From M3007 sp046316495 (lineage in GTDB: Bacteria > Bacteroidota > Bacteroidia > Chitinophagales > Saprospiraceae), in assembly GCA_046316495.1 (NCBI GenBank), contig JBKDAM010000148.1:1-64000 (forward strand): DNA of 64,000 nt, read 5' to 3'. Position numbers and translations under genes: made by a program. The notes under the pieces were generated by a model that ran no database searches, was not told the DNA's origin, and saw only the letters and a list, made by a program, of their open reading frames with translations. Below are positions 51,101-61,374 of the stretch, piece by piece (position 1 is the stretch's first letter; the number at the start of each line of letters is the position of its first letter).

Positions 51101-53887
51101 ATGTTAATTTTTTTTAGACGGATCTATTCTATTTTGGGGGCTATTACGCTCTTCTTTATTTGCCTGACGCTTTTTTCTTGTATGGAGGAGCCATCAGGCC
51201 CTGGCTTTAAAATTGGCTTTTCCCAATGTTGTGATGATCCGTGGCGGCATGTGATGGAAAAAGAGATGAGGCGGGAAATGACATTCTACCCTGAGATGTC
51301 CCTTCATATTGTGAGTGCTGGAGGTAGCAGTGAACGGCAGATAGATCAAATTCGGCAGTTAATGCGCGAGGGATTAGATTTATTAATCGTTTCACCAAAT
51401 GAGTCTGAGCCACTAACAGCGGTGATTGAGGAGGTATTTGATGCAGGAATTCCTGTGATTTTAATAGATCGCAAGACAAATTCAGACAAGTATACTGCTT
51501 ACATAGGAGCTGACAATTATGAGATAGGAGAGACAGCAGCACATTACATTGCGAATAAGTGGGGAGGGCGTTCCAATATACTGGAGATTAAGATGCTAAT
51601 GACTATTTCGCCTGCAATTGAGCGTAATCGTGGCTTTATGTCAGGGATGAGTATGTATCCTGGATTAAAAAAAGTAGGTGAAATCGAGTTGCCTTATTTG
51701 GAGAAGGATGGGGATGCTGCAATTGGAAGATTATTGAAGGAGCACCCAGAGGCAAATGTTGTTTTTGCGCACACAGATTTATTAGCGGAGACGGCGTACA
51801 GGGTTGCTCAGAGGGAGGGCGTTTCTACCCCTTTGGCCTATATTGGTATTGATGGGATTCCTGGTACTGGGAATGGGATTCAGGCGGTGGAAGATGGCGT
51901 ATTAACTGCTTCACTCCTGTATCCTACCGGTGGGTCTGAAGCCATAAAACTTGCCTTGGCCATTTTGAATAGATTGCCTTTTGAGCGAAAGAATATTCTT
52001 CAATCTACGGTAATTGACCGAGGGAACGCTCGTATACTTCATGCACAAATGAAAAAAGAGGCGAGTTTGCAAGAAAGTATAGATAAACAATCAAAGGGAC
52101 TTACAGAGCTCAAAAGTATTTATAGAAGTCAAAAGACATACATTTTTGTACTAGTTTCCAGTTTATTGATCTCTATCCTGCTGGGTGCATTTTTTTTGAA
52201 ATCACTGCGTACAAAGCAAGCTGTCAATCGCCGATTGGAGCAAAAAAATCGGGAAGTACTGGAGAATGAGCAGCAGATCATGGCGATGTCAGACGAGCTT
52301 AGGAGTGCTACCCAGGCGAAGGTTGACTTTTTTACTAACATTTCACATGAGTTTCGAACGCCTTTAACGCTGATTTTGGGATTTACGGAAGATTTATTTC
52401 CAAAATCAAAGCAAGACGCGGAAACAAGGCAAAATTTGCGATTGATCCAGCAAAATGCACAGCGATTGTTACGATTGGTTAATCAAATTCTGGATTTTAG
52501 AAAAGTGGAGAGCGAGGCAATGAAGTTGAGGGCATCGGAAAATAACATTGTTGCATTTGTTCGTGGGGCCATGGAGTCGTATTCTAAAAAAGCGCAGCAG
52601 CGGCAGATTGATTTTAAGCTTGTGACACGACATGAAGCGTTGTCGGTTTGGTTTGATCAGGGTATGTTGGATAAAGTGTTATTTAATTTGTTATCCAATG
52701 CGTTCAAGTTTACCCCTAATGGGGGGAGCATTCAAGTTTCTATTTCGGTAGATCAGTTTGAGAACAGGGTAAAGATACGAGTAGAAGACAGCGGAAATGG
52801 CATGAGTCAAGAGGTGGCGGAGCATATTTTTGATGTTTTTTATCAAGCGCCGGATGGGCAAACAGTTGGCTCTGGACTTGGTTTGTCTCTTTCAAAGGCC
52901 TTGGTTGAGCTTCATAAAGGAGAGATTTCTGTTACAAGTATATTAGGGAAAGGATCAAGATTTGTGGTGGCATTACCTATGGGCAAGGAGCATTTATTAC
53001 CAGGACAAATGGTGGATGAGGTCCACGATTATACCTATTTAGCGGCAGCTCAAATTTTTGAACAAGAGGAAATGGAGGAGGACATTATTGGACTCGGTAG
53101 TGCGGGTGTTCCAGATCAGCAAGTACTTGTAATCGAGGATAACGAAGAGATGCAATTTTTTCTAAAAAAGAAGCTTCGATCACGGTACCAAGTGATGTCT
53201 GCAATAGATGGTGAGACTGGTTTGGAGCTAGCCTTGAAATCTGTTCCAGATTTAATATTATGTGATGTTCTCTTAAAGGGTATGAACGGTTTAGAGGTAG
53301 TGCGTTCATTAAAATCAGATTTAAGAACCTCCCATATTCCTATTATACTTTTAACTGCGCGGGGTTCTGAGGAACAGCAGTTAGAGGGTTTACGGACTGG
53401 GGCAGATGATTATATGACGAAGCCGTTTAACGTGAAATTTTTGTTAGAAAAAATCAAAAATCTACTGAATAACCGGCATTTATTGCGAGATAGTTTTGGA
53501 AATAAGCTGCTTTATCTAGAAAGTACCGCTGGCACAGATCGTATAGTTGGGACGGAGCTGACCTTAGATGAGCAGTTTTTGGTCCGATTTAAGCAATATA
53601 TTGATTTACATTTTAACCGACAGGATTTTCAGGTAAACGATTTGTGCAAGGAGTTAAAGCTCTCTCGATCTCAATTATACCGGAAAGTGAAGGCTTTATT
53701 GGGGCAGAGCATAAGTGACTACATTCAAGATATACGTTTGGAGCGTGCAAGACAATTATTGACAGAAGGGCACAAAAGTGTTTCAGAGATTGCGTACGCA
53801 GTGGGTTATTCCTCTCCTGATTATTTTTCGACTGTTTTTAAATCTAAATATAATATTGCTCCTTCGCAGTTTAGCAAATCGATATAA
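51101..53887 (+). CDS. Hybrid two-component regulator with periplasmic sugar-binding domain (HTCS)
   Basis: The product has 928 residues. An N-terminal hydrophobic segment (about 4-27, ending LFSC) is followed by a periplasmic-binding-protein-type sensor (about 36-315: FKIGFSQCCDDPW, RNRGFMSGM). A membrane helix lies at about 346-367. The kinase has the phospho-accepting His416 in NISHEFRTP and the ATP-binding motifs NAFKFTPNGG and GSGLGLSLSKA. The receiver has Asp722 (LCDVLLKGMNG) and Lys774. The C-terminal AraC helix-turn-helix covers about 825-928 (SEIAYAVGYSSPDYF). This is the architecture of BT1754, the fructose-sensing regulator of the fructan locus in Bacteroides thetaiotaomicron. The fructan genes start 203 bp downstream. 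Confidence 0.93.
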   Translation: MLIFFRRIYSILGAITLFFICLTLFSCMEEPSGPGFKIGFSQCCDDPWRHVMEKEMRREMTFYPEMSLHIVSAGGSSERQIDQIRQLMREGLDLLIVSPNESEPLTAVIEEVFDAGIPVILIDRKTNSDKYTAYIGADNYEIGETAAHYIANKWGGRSNILEIKMLMTISPAIERNRGFMSGMSMYPGLKKVGEIELPYLEKDGDAAIGRLLKEHPEANVVFAHTDLLAETAYRVAQREGVSTPLAYIGIDGIPGTGNGIQAVEDGVLTASLLYPTGGSEAIKLALAILNRLPFERKNILQSTVIDRGNARILHAQMKKEASLQESIDKQSKGLTELKSIYRSQKTYIFVLVSSLLISILLGAFFLKSLRTKQAVNRRLEQKNREVLENEQQIMAMSDELRSATQAKVDFFTNISHEFRTPLTLILGFTEDLFPKSKQDAETRQNLRLIQQNAQRLLRLVNQILDFRKVESEAMKLRASENNIVAFVRGAMESYSKKAQQRQIDFKLVTRHEALSVWFDQGMLDKVLFNLLSNAFKFTPNGGSIQVSISVDQFENRVKIRVEDSGNGMSQEVAEHIFDVFYQAPDGQTVGSGLGLSLSKALVELHKGEISVTSILGKGSRFVVALPMGKEHLLPGQMVDEVHDYTYLAAAQIFEQEEMEEDIIGLGSAGVPDQQVLVIEDNEEMQFFLKKKLRSRYQVMSAIDGETGLELALKSVPDLILCDVLLKGMNGLEVVRSLKSDLRTSHIPIILLTARGSEEQQLEGLRTGADDYMTKPFNVKFLLEKIKNLLNNRHLLRDSFGNKLLYLESTAGTDRIVGTELTLDEQFLVRFKQYIDLHFNRQDFQVNDLCKELKLSRSQLYRKVKALLGQSISDYIQDIRLERARQLLTEGHKSVSEIAYAVGYSSPDYFSTVFKSKYNIAPSQFSKSI

Positions 53888-53894
53888 TGAATTT

Positions 53895-53926
53895 GTGTTG
53901 CAACAATTTTGGGGGGTGTGCAACAA
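53895..53926 (+). promoter_or_regulatory. Direct repeat, candidate HTCS operator
   Basis: GCAACAA occurs at 53900-53906 and 53920-53926, exactly 20 bp apart, each within a similar GTGT(T)GCAACAA context. The first is part of the perfect palindrome TGTTGCAACA (53896-53905). It lies 165 bp before the porter start. AraC-type domains commonly bind such repeats two helical turns apart. Confidence 0.45.
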
Positions 53927-53940
53927 AAGTAGGGTTTTGG

Positions 53941-53996
53941 GTCTATAATACCCTTAAATCATTTTGTAAAAAATTGAAAATCAGTTTTTTATAGAC
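53941..53996. repeat. 8-bp inverted repeat in the porter leader region
   Basis: GTCTATAA (53941-53948) and TTATAGAC (53989-53996) are perfect inverted repeats, 40 bp apart, in AT-rich DNA. It may be chance or part of the promoter. Confidence 0.3.
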
Positions 53997-54090
53997 AATT
54001 TTTTTTTGATACAAACTTAAAGGAGTTTGAGAAAATAATACGGGGTACAACATCTGAGGTGTGGTGACATTTGTGAAAAATCATCACACC

Positions 54091-55458
54091 ATGAAATTTA
54101 ATAAGGTAATAGTCTGGTCAGTAACCGTTGCATTAGGCGGTTTTTTATTTGGTCTTGATACGGCGGTGATATCCGGTTGTGAACGGACAATACAGCAGCT
54201 TTGGGGATTGAGTGATGCTTTAACTGGTCAGATGGTAGCCATGGCGCTTTATGGTACGATTGCCGGGGCTATATTTGGAGGTATTCCTGCAGATCTAATT
54301 GGAAGAAGAAATACCCTGTTTGGTATTGCAATAGTATATTTGATTTCAGCGATAGGCTCAGCGCTATCCCCAGAGATTTATTCTTTAATGTTTTTTCGCC
54401 TTCTAGGCGGATTAAGTATTGGTGCTTCTTCTGTAGTGGCGCCTATGTATATAACTGAAATTGCCCCAGCGGAAAAGAGGGGACAGTTGACTGCGCTGTT
54501 TCAGTTCAATATTGTATTTGGAATTTTACTAGCCTATTTATCGAATTGGATAATTGGTACGGAGGGAATCAGTAATTGGAGATGGATGTTAGGGGTAGTT
54601 GCGGTTCCGTCTTTATTGTTTGTAGTAGCAGTCTTATTTATTCCGGAGAGCCCCAGATGGTTGGTGCTAAAGCAAGGTCGTTCGGATGCAGCGTTAGCTA
54701 TACTAGAGCAAATTAATCTCCAAACGGCAAAAACGTCTTTGGAGTCGATCATGCAAGGCAATTCAGATCAGGATAGCAAGCGGGTTTCTTACAAGGAGCT
54801 ATTTAGTGCGAACTACCGATTTTCCACACTTCTTGCGTTCTTATTTGCTTTTTTCAATCAAGTTTCAGGTATTAATGCCGTCATCTATTACGCGCCTCGC
54901 ATTTTTGAGGATGCCGGTATGGCGACTAGTTCAGCCTTGTTATCCTCTGTTGGAATTGGATTGGTGAATTTGGTATTTACCATGTTTGGCTTAGCCTTAA
55001 TCGACAGAATAGGACGTAGGACCTTAATGTACATAGGGTCCATTGGGTATATCATTTCATTAACTCTTATTGCGTGGATTTTCCAGTCTGATAGTACACT
55101 GGGTAGTTATTTATTGCCCGGATTAATATTTGCATTTATTGCGGCTCATGCTATTGGACAAGGGGCTGTTATCTGGGTATTTATTTCAGAGATATTTCCG
55201 AATAGAATTCGGTCGTGGGGGAATTCTTGGGGAAGCAGCACACATTGGGTGTTTGCGGCTTTAATAGCGGGTAATTTTCCATGGTTTGCACAACGATTCG
55301 GTCAGAGTAGTTGCTTTTCCTTTTTTGCCTTAATGATGGCATTTCAACTTCTTTTTGTCTGGAAAATGATGCCAGAGACAAAAGGTGTCCCTCTTGAAGA
55401 AATTGGAGGTGCGCGACAAACAGGTGATAAAACTTCATACGATAGTAAGGTTGATTAA
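54091..55458 (+). CDS. Sugar porter (MFS), probable fructose transporter
   Basis: The product has 455 residues from ATG 54091 (MKFNKVIVWSVTVALGGFLF). A GTG at 54061 adds ten residues and seems less likely. It has twelve helices and the sugar porter signatures GGIPADLIGRRNTL, PMYITEIAPAEKRGQ, PESPRWLV, NQVSGINAVIYYAPRIF and DRIGRRTLM, and ends with the PETKG motif. It belongs to the XylE/GLUT-like group. Between the regulator and the kinase it most likely carries fructose or oligofructose across the inner membrane, as in the B. thetaiotaomicron fructan locus. Confidence 0.92.
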   Translation: MKFNKVIVWSVTVALGGFLFGLDTAVISGCERTIQQLWGLSDALTGQMVAMALYGTIAGAIFGGIPADLIGRRNTLFGIAIVYLISAIGSALSPEIYSLMFFRLLGGLSIGASSVVAPMYITEIAPAEKRGQLTALFQFNIVFGILLAYLSNWIIGTEGISNWRWMLGVVAVPSLLFVVAVLFIPESPRWLVLKQGRSDAALAILEQINLQTAKTSLESIMQGNSDQDSKRVSYKELFSANYRFSTLLAFLFAFFNQVSGINAVIYYAPRIFEDAGMATSSALLSSVGIGLVNLVFTMFGLALIDRIGRRTLMYIGSIGYIISLTLIAWIFQSDSTLGSYLLPGLIFAFIAAHAIGQGAVIWVFISEIFPNRIRSWGNSWGSSTHWVFAALIAGNFPWFAQRFGQSSCFSFFALMMAFQLLFVWKMMPETKGVPLEEIGGARQTGDKTSYDSKVD

Positions 55459-55510
55459 GGTGGGAGAAGTAATTTTTTCACCTTAATATTTTTCATTAAA
55501 AACGATTAAA

Positions 55511-56422
55511 ATGTCTAATAATCAATCTATTATTTGTTTTGGCGAAATGTTATGGGATTTGTTGCCCACCGGAAAAGTGGAAGGTGGCGCACCGATGAAC
55601 GTCGCTTGTCATGCTGCACGACTTGGCCATCCTACCCGGATGATTAGCAGGGTTGGGGATGATGAATTGGGTAATAGTTTGGTCCGTTTTTTAAGTTCTA
55701 AGAATGTGAATGTTCAATCTGTCCAGTTTGATCCGGTCATTCCAACAGGTACAGTGGAGGTTACCTTGGATGAATTAGGTACTCCTAGTTATGAGATTGT
55801 TTACCCTTCTGCATGGGATTTTATTCAATCTAGGTCGGAGGAGGAGGCGTATGTGCGGGGAGCAGGGGCCTTTGTATATGGTAGTCTTATCTGTCGTGAA
55901 ATGCAGAGCTGTACCACCCTATTCCACTATTTGAAGTTGGCCAAGCTTAGGGTATTTGATGTAAACCTACGTACTCCCTTTTACTCAGAAGAAGGTATTC
56001 GGGCACTGTTGTTAGTAGCTGATATAGTGAAGATGAATTTGGAGGAGTTAGAAATTATTGCTGGCTGGAGTAATTACGAGGGAGCAGTTGAGCGGCTTAT
56101 GGAGCAGTTGTTTGAGCAATTTGGATGGTCTGTTTTGGTGGTTACATTAGGTTCGGGGGGGGCTTATGCCTACACTTCGGCTGGGCTCTATTATGAAAAG
56201 GGGGTAGCTGTTTCTGTGGTGGATACCATAGGTTCTGGGGATGCCTTTTTGGCTGGCTTTATTCACTATTATTTGCAAGAAAAGCCCACGGGTCAGGCAT
56301 TGCGATATGCTAATGCTTTAGGGGCGTTTAATGCCCTGTTTTCTGGGGGGACACCTGTCATTACGGAAGGTGCATTTGAGGCATTTTGCGCCGAGAATCA
56401 GTTAATAATTGACTTCAATTAA
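55511..56422 (+). CDS. PfkB-family fructokinase
   Basis: The product has 303 residues. The N-terminal motif MLWDLLPTGKVEGGAPMNVA and the C-terminal signature DTIGSGDAFLAGFIHYY, with the catalytic Asp, are typical of ribokinase-family fructokinases. It phosphorylates fructose after import. It starts 52 bp after the porter gene and ends 1 bp before the GH32 start, so it is part of the operon. Other hexoses cannot be excluded from sequence alone. Confidence 0.9.
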   Translation: MSNNQSIICFGEMLWDLLPTGKVEGGAPMNVACHAARLGHPTRMISRVGDDELGNSLVRFLSSKNVNVQSVQFDPVIPTGTVEVTLDELGTPSYEIVYPSAWDFIQSRSEEEAYVRGAGAFVYGSLICREMQSCTTLFHYLKLAKLRVFDVNLRTPFYSEEGIRALLLVADIVKMNLEELEIIAGWSNYEGAVERLMEQLFEQFGWSVLVVTLGSGGAYAYTSAGLYYEKGVAVSVVDTIGSGDAFLAGFIHYYLQEKPTGQALRYANALGAFNALFSGGTPVITEGAFEAFCAENQLIIDFN

Positions 56423-56423
56423 T

Positions 56424-58031
56424 ATGCTTATGTTCAAACAAAACTGTCAGCTTCTCCTTACAGCGCTTGTAATTGCGTTGGTCCTAGGTGGGTGTAATCG
56501 CAGAATGGCTGTTAAACCAGGCACCTATGGTGAGCAGCATCGCCCTCAATGGCATTTTTCCCCACCTCAGAAGTGGATGAATGATCCAAATGGTATGTTT
56601 TTTTACGAGGGGAACTATCATTTATTTTACCAACATTACCCTGAAGCAAGTGTATGGGGCCCTATGCATTGGGGGCATGCTGTTAGTAAAGATTTAGTAC
56701 ATTGGGAGAACCTACCGATAGCGATTTATCCGGATTCACTTGGGTATATTTTCTCTGGAAGTGCAGTTGTGGATAGACAAAACAGCTCGGGTTTGGGGAG
56801 TTTGGAAAATCCACCAATTGTTGCTGTATATACCATCCACGATATGGTTGCTCAAAAAGCTGGGAGGTTAGATTGTGAGAGTCAAGGGATCGCATTTAGT
56901 TTGGACAAGGGAAAAACCTGGACTAAATACGGCAAGAACCCTGTGCTTCCTAACCCAGGCAACATTCCAGATTTTCGTGACCCTAAAGTTAGTTGGGATC
57001 CAAGAAATTCCAATTGGATTATGGCACTAGCTGCTGGAGATGTCATCAGTTTTTGGAGCTCGAAGAATTTAATTAGTTGGGAGCATTTGTCTGATTTTGG
57101 GAAAGGGTTGGGAGCTCATGGGGGAGTGTGGGAATGTCCAGATTTATTTCGGATGAAGGTAGAGGGTACGAATGAGCATAAGTGGGTATTGGTGGTTAAT
57201 TTGAATCCTGGAGGTCCTAATGGTGGCTCTGGTACGCAGTATTTTGTAGGAGAGTTTAATGGTAGGCAGTTTATTCCGGATGCTTCGTTTTTATCCTCCA
57301 TTTTGAAAGGAGCTGGAGTTTGGTTGGATTATGGAAGGGATAATTATGCGGGTGTTACTTGGTCAGATATTCCTGAAAGCGATGGGCGTAGGATACTGAT
57401 TGGTTGGATGAGCAACTGGGACTATTCGAATGTTGTCCCAACAGAGACCTGGAGGAATGCGGCTACCCTTCCAAGGAGTTTGACATTGCACAAGACAAAG
57501 CAAGGTTATAGGGTTTTTTCCAATCCGATAAAAGAGCTACAATCTATCAGAGGGAAAGAGACAAGCTGGTCTTTTTCAGGCCTTAAATCGGGGCAATTTG
57601 TAACGCCTAAACTTCCCTTTTCTCCGTCGCAATCTGAGTGGGATTTGGAGCTAGAACTTCCGGAGGGAAGTGTTGGAAAATATTGGATAGAGTTGTTTAA
57701 CGATTTCGGAGAGCGGTATCGAATCGGCTATGATGCTGGTAGTAAACAGCTTTTGAGCGACAGGACAAAATCTGGTCCTAATCAATTTTCAGACCGTTTT
57801 GCACGGAGTATCCATGCTGCACCGCTATCACTTTCTGGCAGCAAGCTTCGGTTGCACCTACTTTTTGATGTGGCTTCTGTAGAAGTATTTGCAGAGGAAG
57901 GGAGTACCGTCATGACGGAGCTGTTTTTCCCTACTCGGCCCTTTACTTCGGCGAAATTAGTTACGGAGGGAGGCGATTTATTGTCTGCCAAGGGGAGGAC
58001 ATGGCATCTTAAAAGGGTGTGGCCTAAGTAA
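56424..58031 (+). CDS. GH32 fructan hydrolase lipoprotein
   Basis: The product has 535 residues from ATG 56424, one base after the kinase stop. The signal has a lipobox ending LGGC (Cys24). The five-bladed propeller has its three catalytic carboxylates: the nucleophile in WMNDPNG (Asp54), the transition-state stabiliser in FRDPK (Asp186) and the acid/base in WECPDLF (Glu237). The C-terminal beta-sandwich (about 365-535) is present. Members hydrolyse levan, inulin or sucrose. The membrane side on which it acts and the linkage cannot be set from this sequence. It is likely the oligofructan-cleaving enzyme of the locus. Confidence 0.95.
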   Translation: MLMFKQNCQLLLTALVIALVLGGCNRRMAVKPGTYGEQHRPQWHFSPPQKWMNDPNGMFFYEGNYHLFYQHYPEASVWGPMHWGHAVSKDLVHWENLPIAIYPDSLGYIFSGSAVVDRQNSSGLGSLENPPIVAVYTIHDMVAQKAGRLDCESQGIAFSLDKGKTWTKYGKNPVLPNPGNIPDFRDPKVSWDPRNSNWIMALAAGDVISFWSSKNLISWEHLSDFGKGLGAHGGVWECPDLFRMKVEGTNEHKWVLVVNLNPGGPNGGSGTQYFVGEFNGRQFIPDASFLSSILKGAGVWLDYGRDNYAGVTWSDIPESDGRRILIGWMSNWDYSNVVPTETWRNAATLPRSLTLHKTKQGYRVFSNPIKELQSIRGKETSWSFSGLKSGQFVTPKLPFSPSQSEWDLELELPEGSVGKYWIELFNDFGERYRIGYDAGSKQLLSDRTKSGPNQFSDRFARSIHAAPLSLSGSKLRLHLLFDVASVEVFAEEGSTVMTELFFPTRPFTSAKLVTEGGDLLSAKGRTWHLKRVWPK

Positions 58032-58100
58032 GAAAATTCGGAGTTGAACCTTCATTTTTTTGATTGCATATGTTCATTTTTTATTCAAACTTTTTTCGTT

Positions 58101-61100
58101 ATGAAATTCAAACTACTATTTAGTCTTGCGCTGTTTTTGACGGCTCAGGTTACGTTTGCTCAACGGAACCTGACCGGCAAGGTAACAGATGCAGAGACCA
58201 GCGAGCCATTAGCCGGTGCTACGGTGGTGGTTACTGGTACCAACGTTGGCACCTTGACAGATGGCAACGGTGCTTTTCAACTAAAAGCTGGCAATGATGC
58301 AACAACGCTTACTGTATCTTATACTGGATACAACTCACAAACGATTGCTATTGGAGCCTCCAATGTAATCGACGTCGTGTTGCAGGCGGGTGCAGTTCTT
58401 GATGAGGTGGTAGTCACCGGTTATGGCACGGAGCGTAAGAAGGACCTGTTAGGTGCTGTTGCTATCCTTGACATCAAAGATGTAGAGGATGTAGCAAATC
58501 CAAATGTGTTACAAAGTATGCAGGGTCGGGTTGCTGGAGTGAATGTTGATCAATCTGGAGACCCGGGTCAAGGAGTACGGGTGCGGGTTCGAGGAACCAG
58601 TACTTTAGGCAAGTTGACCGATCCATTATACATTGTAGACGGAGTTCCTGTTCAGTCGTTTGTATCCAATGAAAACAACTCAACTATACCGCAAAGTTGG
58701 GATCTTTCTTGGTTAAATCCGAACGACATTGCTTCTATTCAAGTGTTGAAAGATGCCTCCTCGGCTTCGATTTATGGAGCTAGGGCGTCTAATGGAGTAG
58801 TAATTATTACGACAAAACAACCAGGTAAGCAGAAGCCTAGGGTTGATTTTAACTTGAGAACCAGTTTAGAAAATTGGAATGATTACGATGATTTGACGAA
58901 TAACAGAGAGCGGGCAATAGTTGAATGGCAGGGAGCTGTTAATGATGGAACCAATCCAGATAACACAGGTATTTATAAGTACAAATGGCATCTTGATCCT
59001 AGTTTAGGACCTGGTATTCAAGGAAACGGGGTTCCTGTCTTGGACGAGATAATTTATCCTGAGTGGTTAGACGAAGAAGATCAGCTTAGGCCTTCAGGTC
59101 ATCCGCAGAGTATTTATGGAGGTAATATTGAAGAGGGAACAGATTATTGGAAGGAGATTTCTCGTAGAGGGTATATGCAGAACTATGATTTAGCTTTTTC
59201 TCAAGGCAATGAGCGAGGAGGAGTACAGTTTGGTGCCAATTATTTTGATCATCGTGGAGTGGTTATTAATTCCAACTTTAAGCGGATGGGTATGCGGATG
59301 AATTCAAATTTCAAATTTTTGGATGGTAAAATAACGATTGGAGAAAACCTAACAGTTTCGCGGGGACAGCGATTGCTTTTGGACAACGGCTTTGGTGGCA
59401 CGCCTGAGCAGGCTCCTTACCGTTACAAATCTATTTTGCCGGTTCGGACGGAAGATGGTCGTTTTTCTGGTCCTCCCGGTGGTGGGTTTTCGGATCGTGA
59501 CAACCCGGTTGCGTTATCTGTGGATAATCAGGATGATCGAAGCAGTAACGTAAAGGTATTTGGTAATATTTACACAGAGGTTAAGTTGCTACCTACGTTG
59601 ACATTCCGGAGTAGTTTTGGAGGTGATTATGACAATATTTTCTCGAAGGATATCTTTCGCACCTATTCCCGGGGATTTTTGGCGAATACTACCGCTGAGT
59701 TGCAGTTAAGACAAACGCATCAGACCAACTGGGTTTTTAACAATACATTATCCTATTCAAAAGTAGTTGGTCGGCATAATTTGAATGTACTTGGCGGTAC
59801 GGAAGCTATTCGCAATAACGTCAATATTTTTTCGGCGAGTGCAAAAGGTTTTGCACAGGAGACAGTAGAGTATTTTCAACTTAGCGCAGCATCTGGGGAG
59901 CGCACTTCCTCAGGCATGAGTACGGGTTTTTCGCTATTCTCCTATTTTGGGAAGATCAATTATGATCTAAATGATAAGTATTTGGCGTCAGTAACGGTGC
60001 GTCGGGATGGTTCTTCTCGTTTTGGTACCCAGAATCGTTTTGCTGTTTTCCCTGCGGCTTCAATTGGCTGGAGGGTATCGGAGGAGGATTTCCTAAAAAA
60101 CAACGAGTTGATATCTAATTTGAAAGTCCGAGCGGCATGGGGTCAGACGGGCAATCAGGATATTTTGAACGATGCACGTTTTGGGCTTTACAGGGCGGTA
60201 TATGCTCCAGCAAGTAATATTTTGCCTTGGGACGCTGGTTGCGCTCAAGCCCCATGTGCGGATGCAGCTACCTCTTATGATATTGGAAACAATGATTCTG
60301 GCATATTGCCTTCTGGATTTTTAGCTACTCAAACAGGGAATGACAAATTGCGTTGGGAGACTACCACAGAGGCCAATTTTGGACTTGACTTTGGTTTGAT
60401 GAAGGGTCGATTGAACGGTACGATAGAGGTGTTTAAGCGTTCTACTAAAGATATCTTGGTACAGCCAAAACAAATTGCAGCGTTTGGAGATGGGGCATCT
60501 CAATGGGTAAATGGTGCTTCGATGGAAACAACAGGTTGGGAGGCTTCTTTGGACTATAATGCGGAGAGTAAGGGTGATTTTCGGTATTCAGTTGGGGTGA
60601 ATCTTTCCCATTACAATTCAATTATTACAGAACTTCCTGAAAGTTTGTGGGCCTCTTATGCAGGCAATGCTGAACAAAACATTATTGGTCAGGCACCAAA
60701 TGCATTATTTGGATACCGCACGGACGGCATTTTCCAGAATCAGGCGGAAGTGGAGGCTCATGCAGAGCAGGTAGGTAAGCGAGTTGGGGCACTTCGGTAT
60801 GTTGACTTAAATAATGATGGGGTGATCAATGCGCTTGATCAGGAATATGGACCTGCTAATGGAGTTCCTGTGGTAGAGTTTGGGGTGAACTTTCAGGCAA
60901 AGTGGAAAAAATTTGATTTCAGTTTATTTACATGGGGTAATCTTGGTAGGGTTGTCACTCCCGATGTATACCGTATGGAGCTAGGCTCTTTAGATAACGG
61001 TGAAAATGGAGGTGTTAATCAACTGGATGCTTGGTCCCCAACGAATACAGGCAGTTACATACCTGCGGCATCTAACAGTAATCGCCCATTTGGATTTTCT

Positions 61101-61352
61101 TTGGATTATAACGTAAGGAACGGAAATTACCTGTCCTTGCGTCAGGTAATGTTGGGATATACTTTTGATCAACAACCCGATAGCCCATTTTCGAATCTTC
61201 GGATATATATCAGCGGTGAAAACCTAGGTTGGTGGGTAGATCGTAAGGGCTCAAATCAATACGTTCAAACGGGTTGGTCCATAGAAAACCGTTTGGCGGG
61301 CATTTACCCAAAGGCTCAGCGATTCTCTCTTGGGGTAACAGCCAGCTTCTAA
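58101..61352 (+). CDS. SusC/RagA-like TonB-dependent transporter
   Basis: The product has 1083 residues from ATG 58101 (MKFKLLFSLALFLTAQVTFA); the frame opens 19 codons earlier. After the signal comes a carboxypeptidase-regulatory-like domain (NLTGKVTDAETSEPLAGAT), the TonB box region (DEVVVTGYGTERKKDLLGAV), the plug (VLQSMQGRVAGVNV and IQVLKDASSASIYGARASNG) and a long beta-barrel ending ISLGVTASF-like in FSLGVTASF. It should import oligosaccharides with the SusD partner. It is 22 bp upstream of susD and in the fructan operon. Confidence 0.95.
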   Translation: MKFKLLFSLALFLTAQVTFAQRNLTGKVTDAETSEPLAGATVVVTGTNVGTLTDGNGAFQLKAGNDATTLTVSYTGYNSQTIAIGASNVIDVVLQAGAVLDEVVVTGYGTERKKDLLGAVAILDIKDVEDVANPNVLQSMQGRVAGVNVDQSGDPGQGVRVRVRGTSTLGKLTDPLYIVDGVPVQSFVSNENNSTIPQSWDLSWLNPNDIASIQVLKDASSASIYGARASNGVVIITTKQPGKQKPRVDFNLRTSLENWNDYDDLTNNRERAIVEWQGAVNDGTNPDNTGIYKYKWHLDPSLGPGIQGNGVPVLDEIIYPEWLDEEDQLRPSGHPQSIYGGNIEEGTDYWKEISRRGYMQNYDLAFSQGNERGGVQFGANYFDHRGVVINSNFKRMGMRMNSNFKFLDGKITIGENLTVSRGQRLLLDNGFGGTPEQAPYRYKSILPVRTEDGRFSGPPGGGFSDRDNPVALSVDNQDDRSSNVKVFGNIYTEVKLLPTLTFRSSFGGDYDNIFSKDIFRTYSRGFLANTTAELQLRQTHQTNWVFNNTLSYSKVVGRHNLNVLGGTEAIRNNVNIFSASAKGFAQETVEYFQLSAASGERTSSGMSTGFSLFSYFGKINYDLNDKYLASVTVRRDGSSRFGTQNRFAVFPAASIGWRVSEEDFLKNNELISNLKVRAAWGQTGNQDILNDARFGLYRAVYAPASNILPWDAGCAQAPCADAATSYDIGNNDSGILPSGFLATQTGNDKLRWETTTEANFGLDFGLMKGRLNGTIEVFKRSTKDILVQPKQIAAFGDGASQWVNGASMETTGWEASLDYNAESKGDFRYSVGVNLSHYNSIITELPESLWASYAGNAEQNIIGQAPNALFGYRTDGIFQNQAEVEAHAEQVGKRVGALRYVDLNNDGVINALDQEYGPANGVPVVEFGVNFQAKWKKFDFSLFTWGNLGRVVTPDVYRMELGSLDNGENGGVNQLDAWSPTNTGSYIPAASNSNRPFGFSLDYNVRNGNYLSLRQVMLGYTFDQQPDSPFSNLRIYISGENLGWWVDRKGSNQYVQTGWSIENRLAGIYPKAQRFSLGVTASF

Positions 61353-61374
61353 TTCATTTACAAAACAAAGTGTT

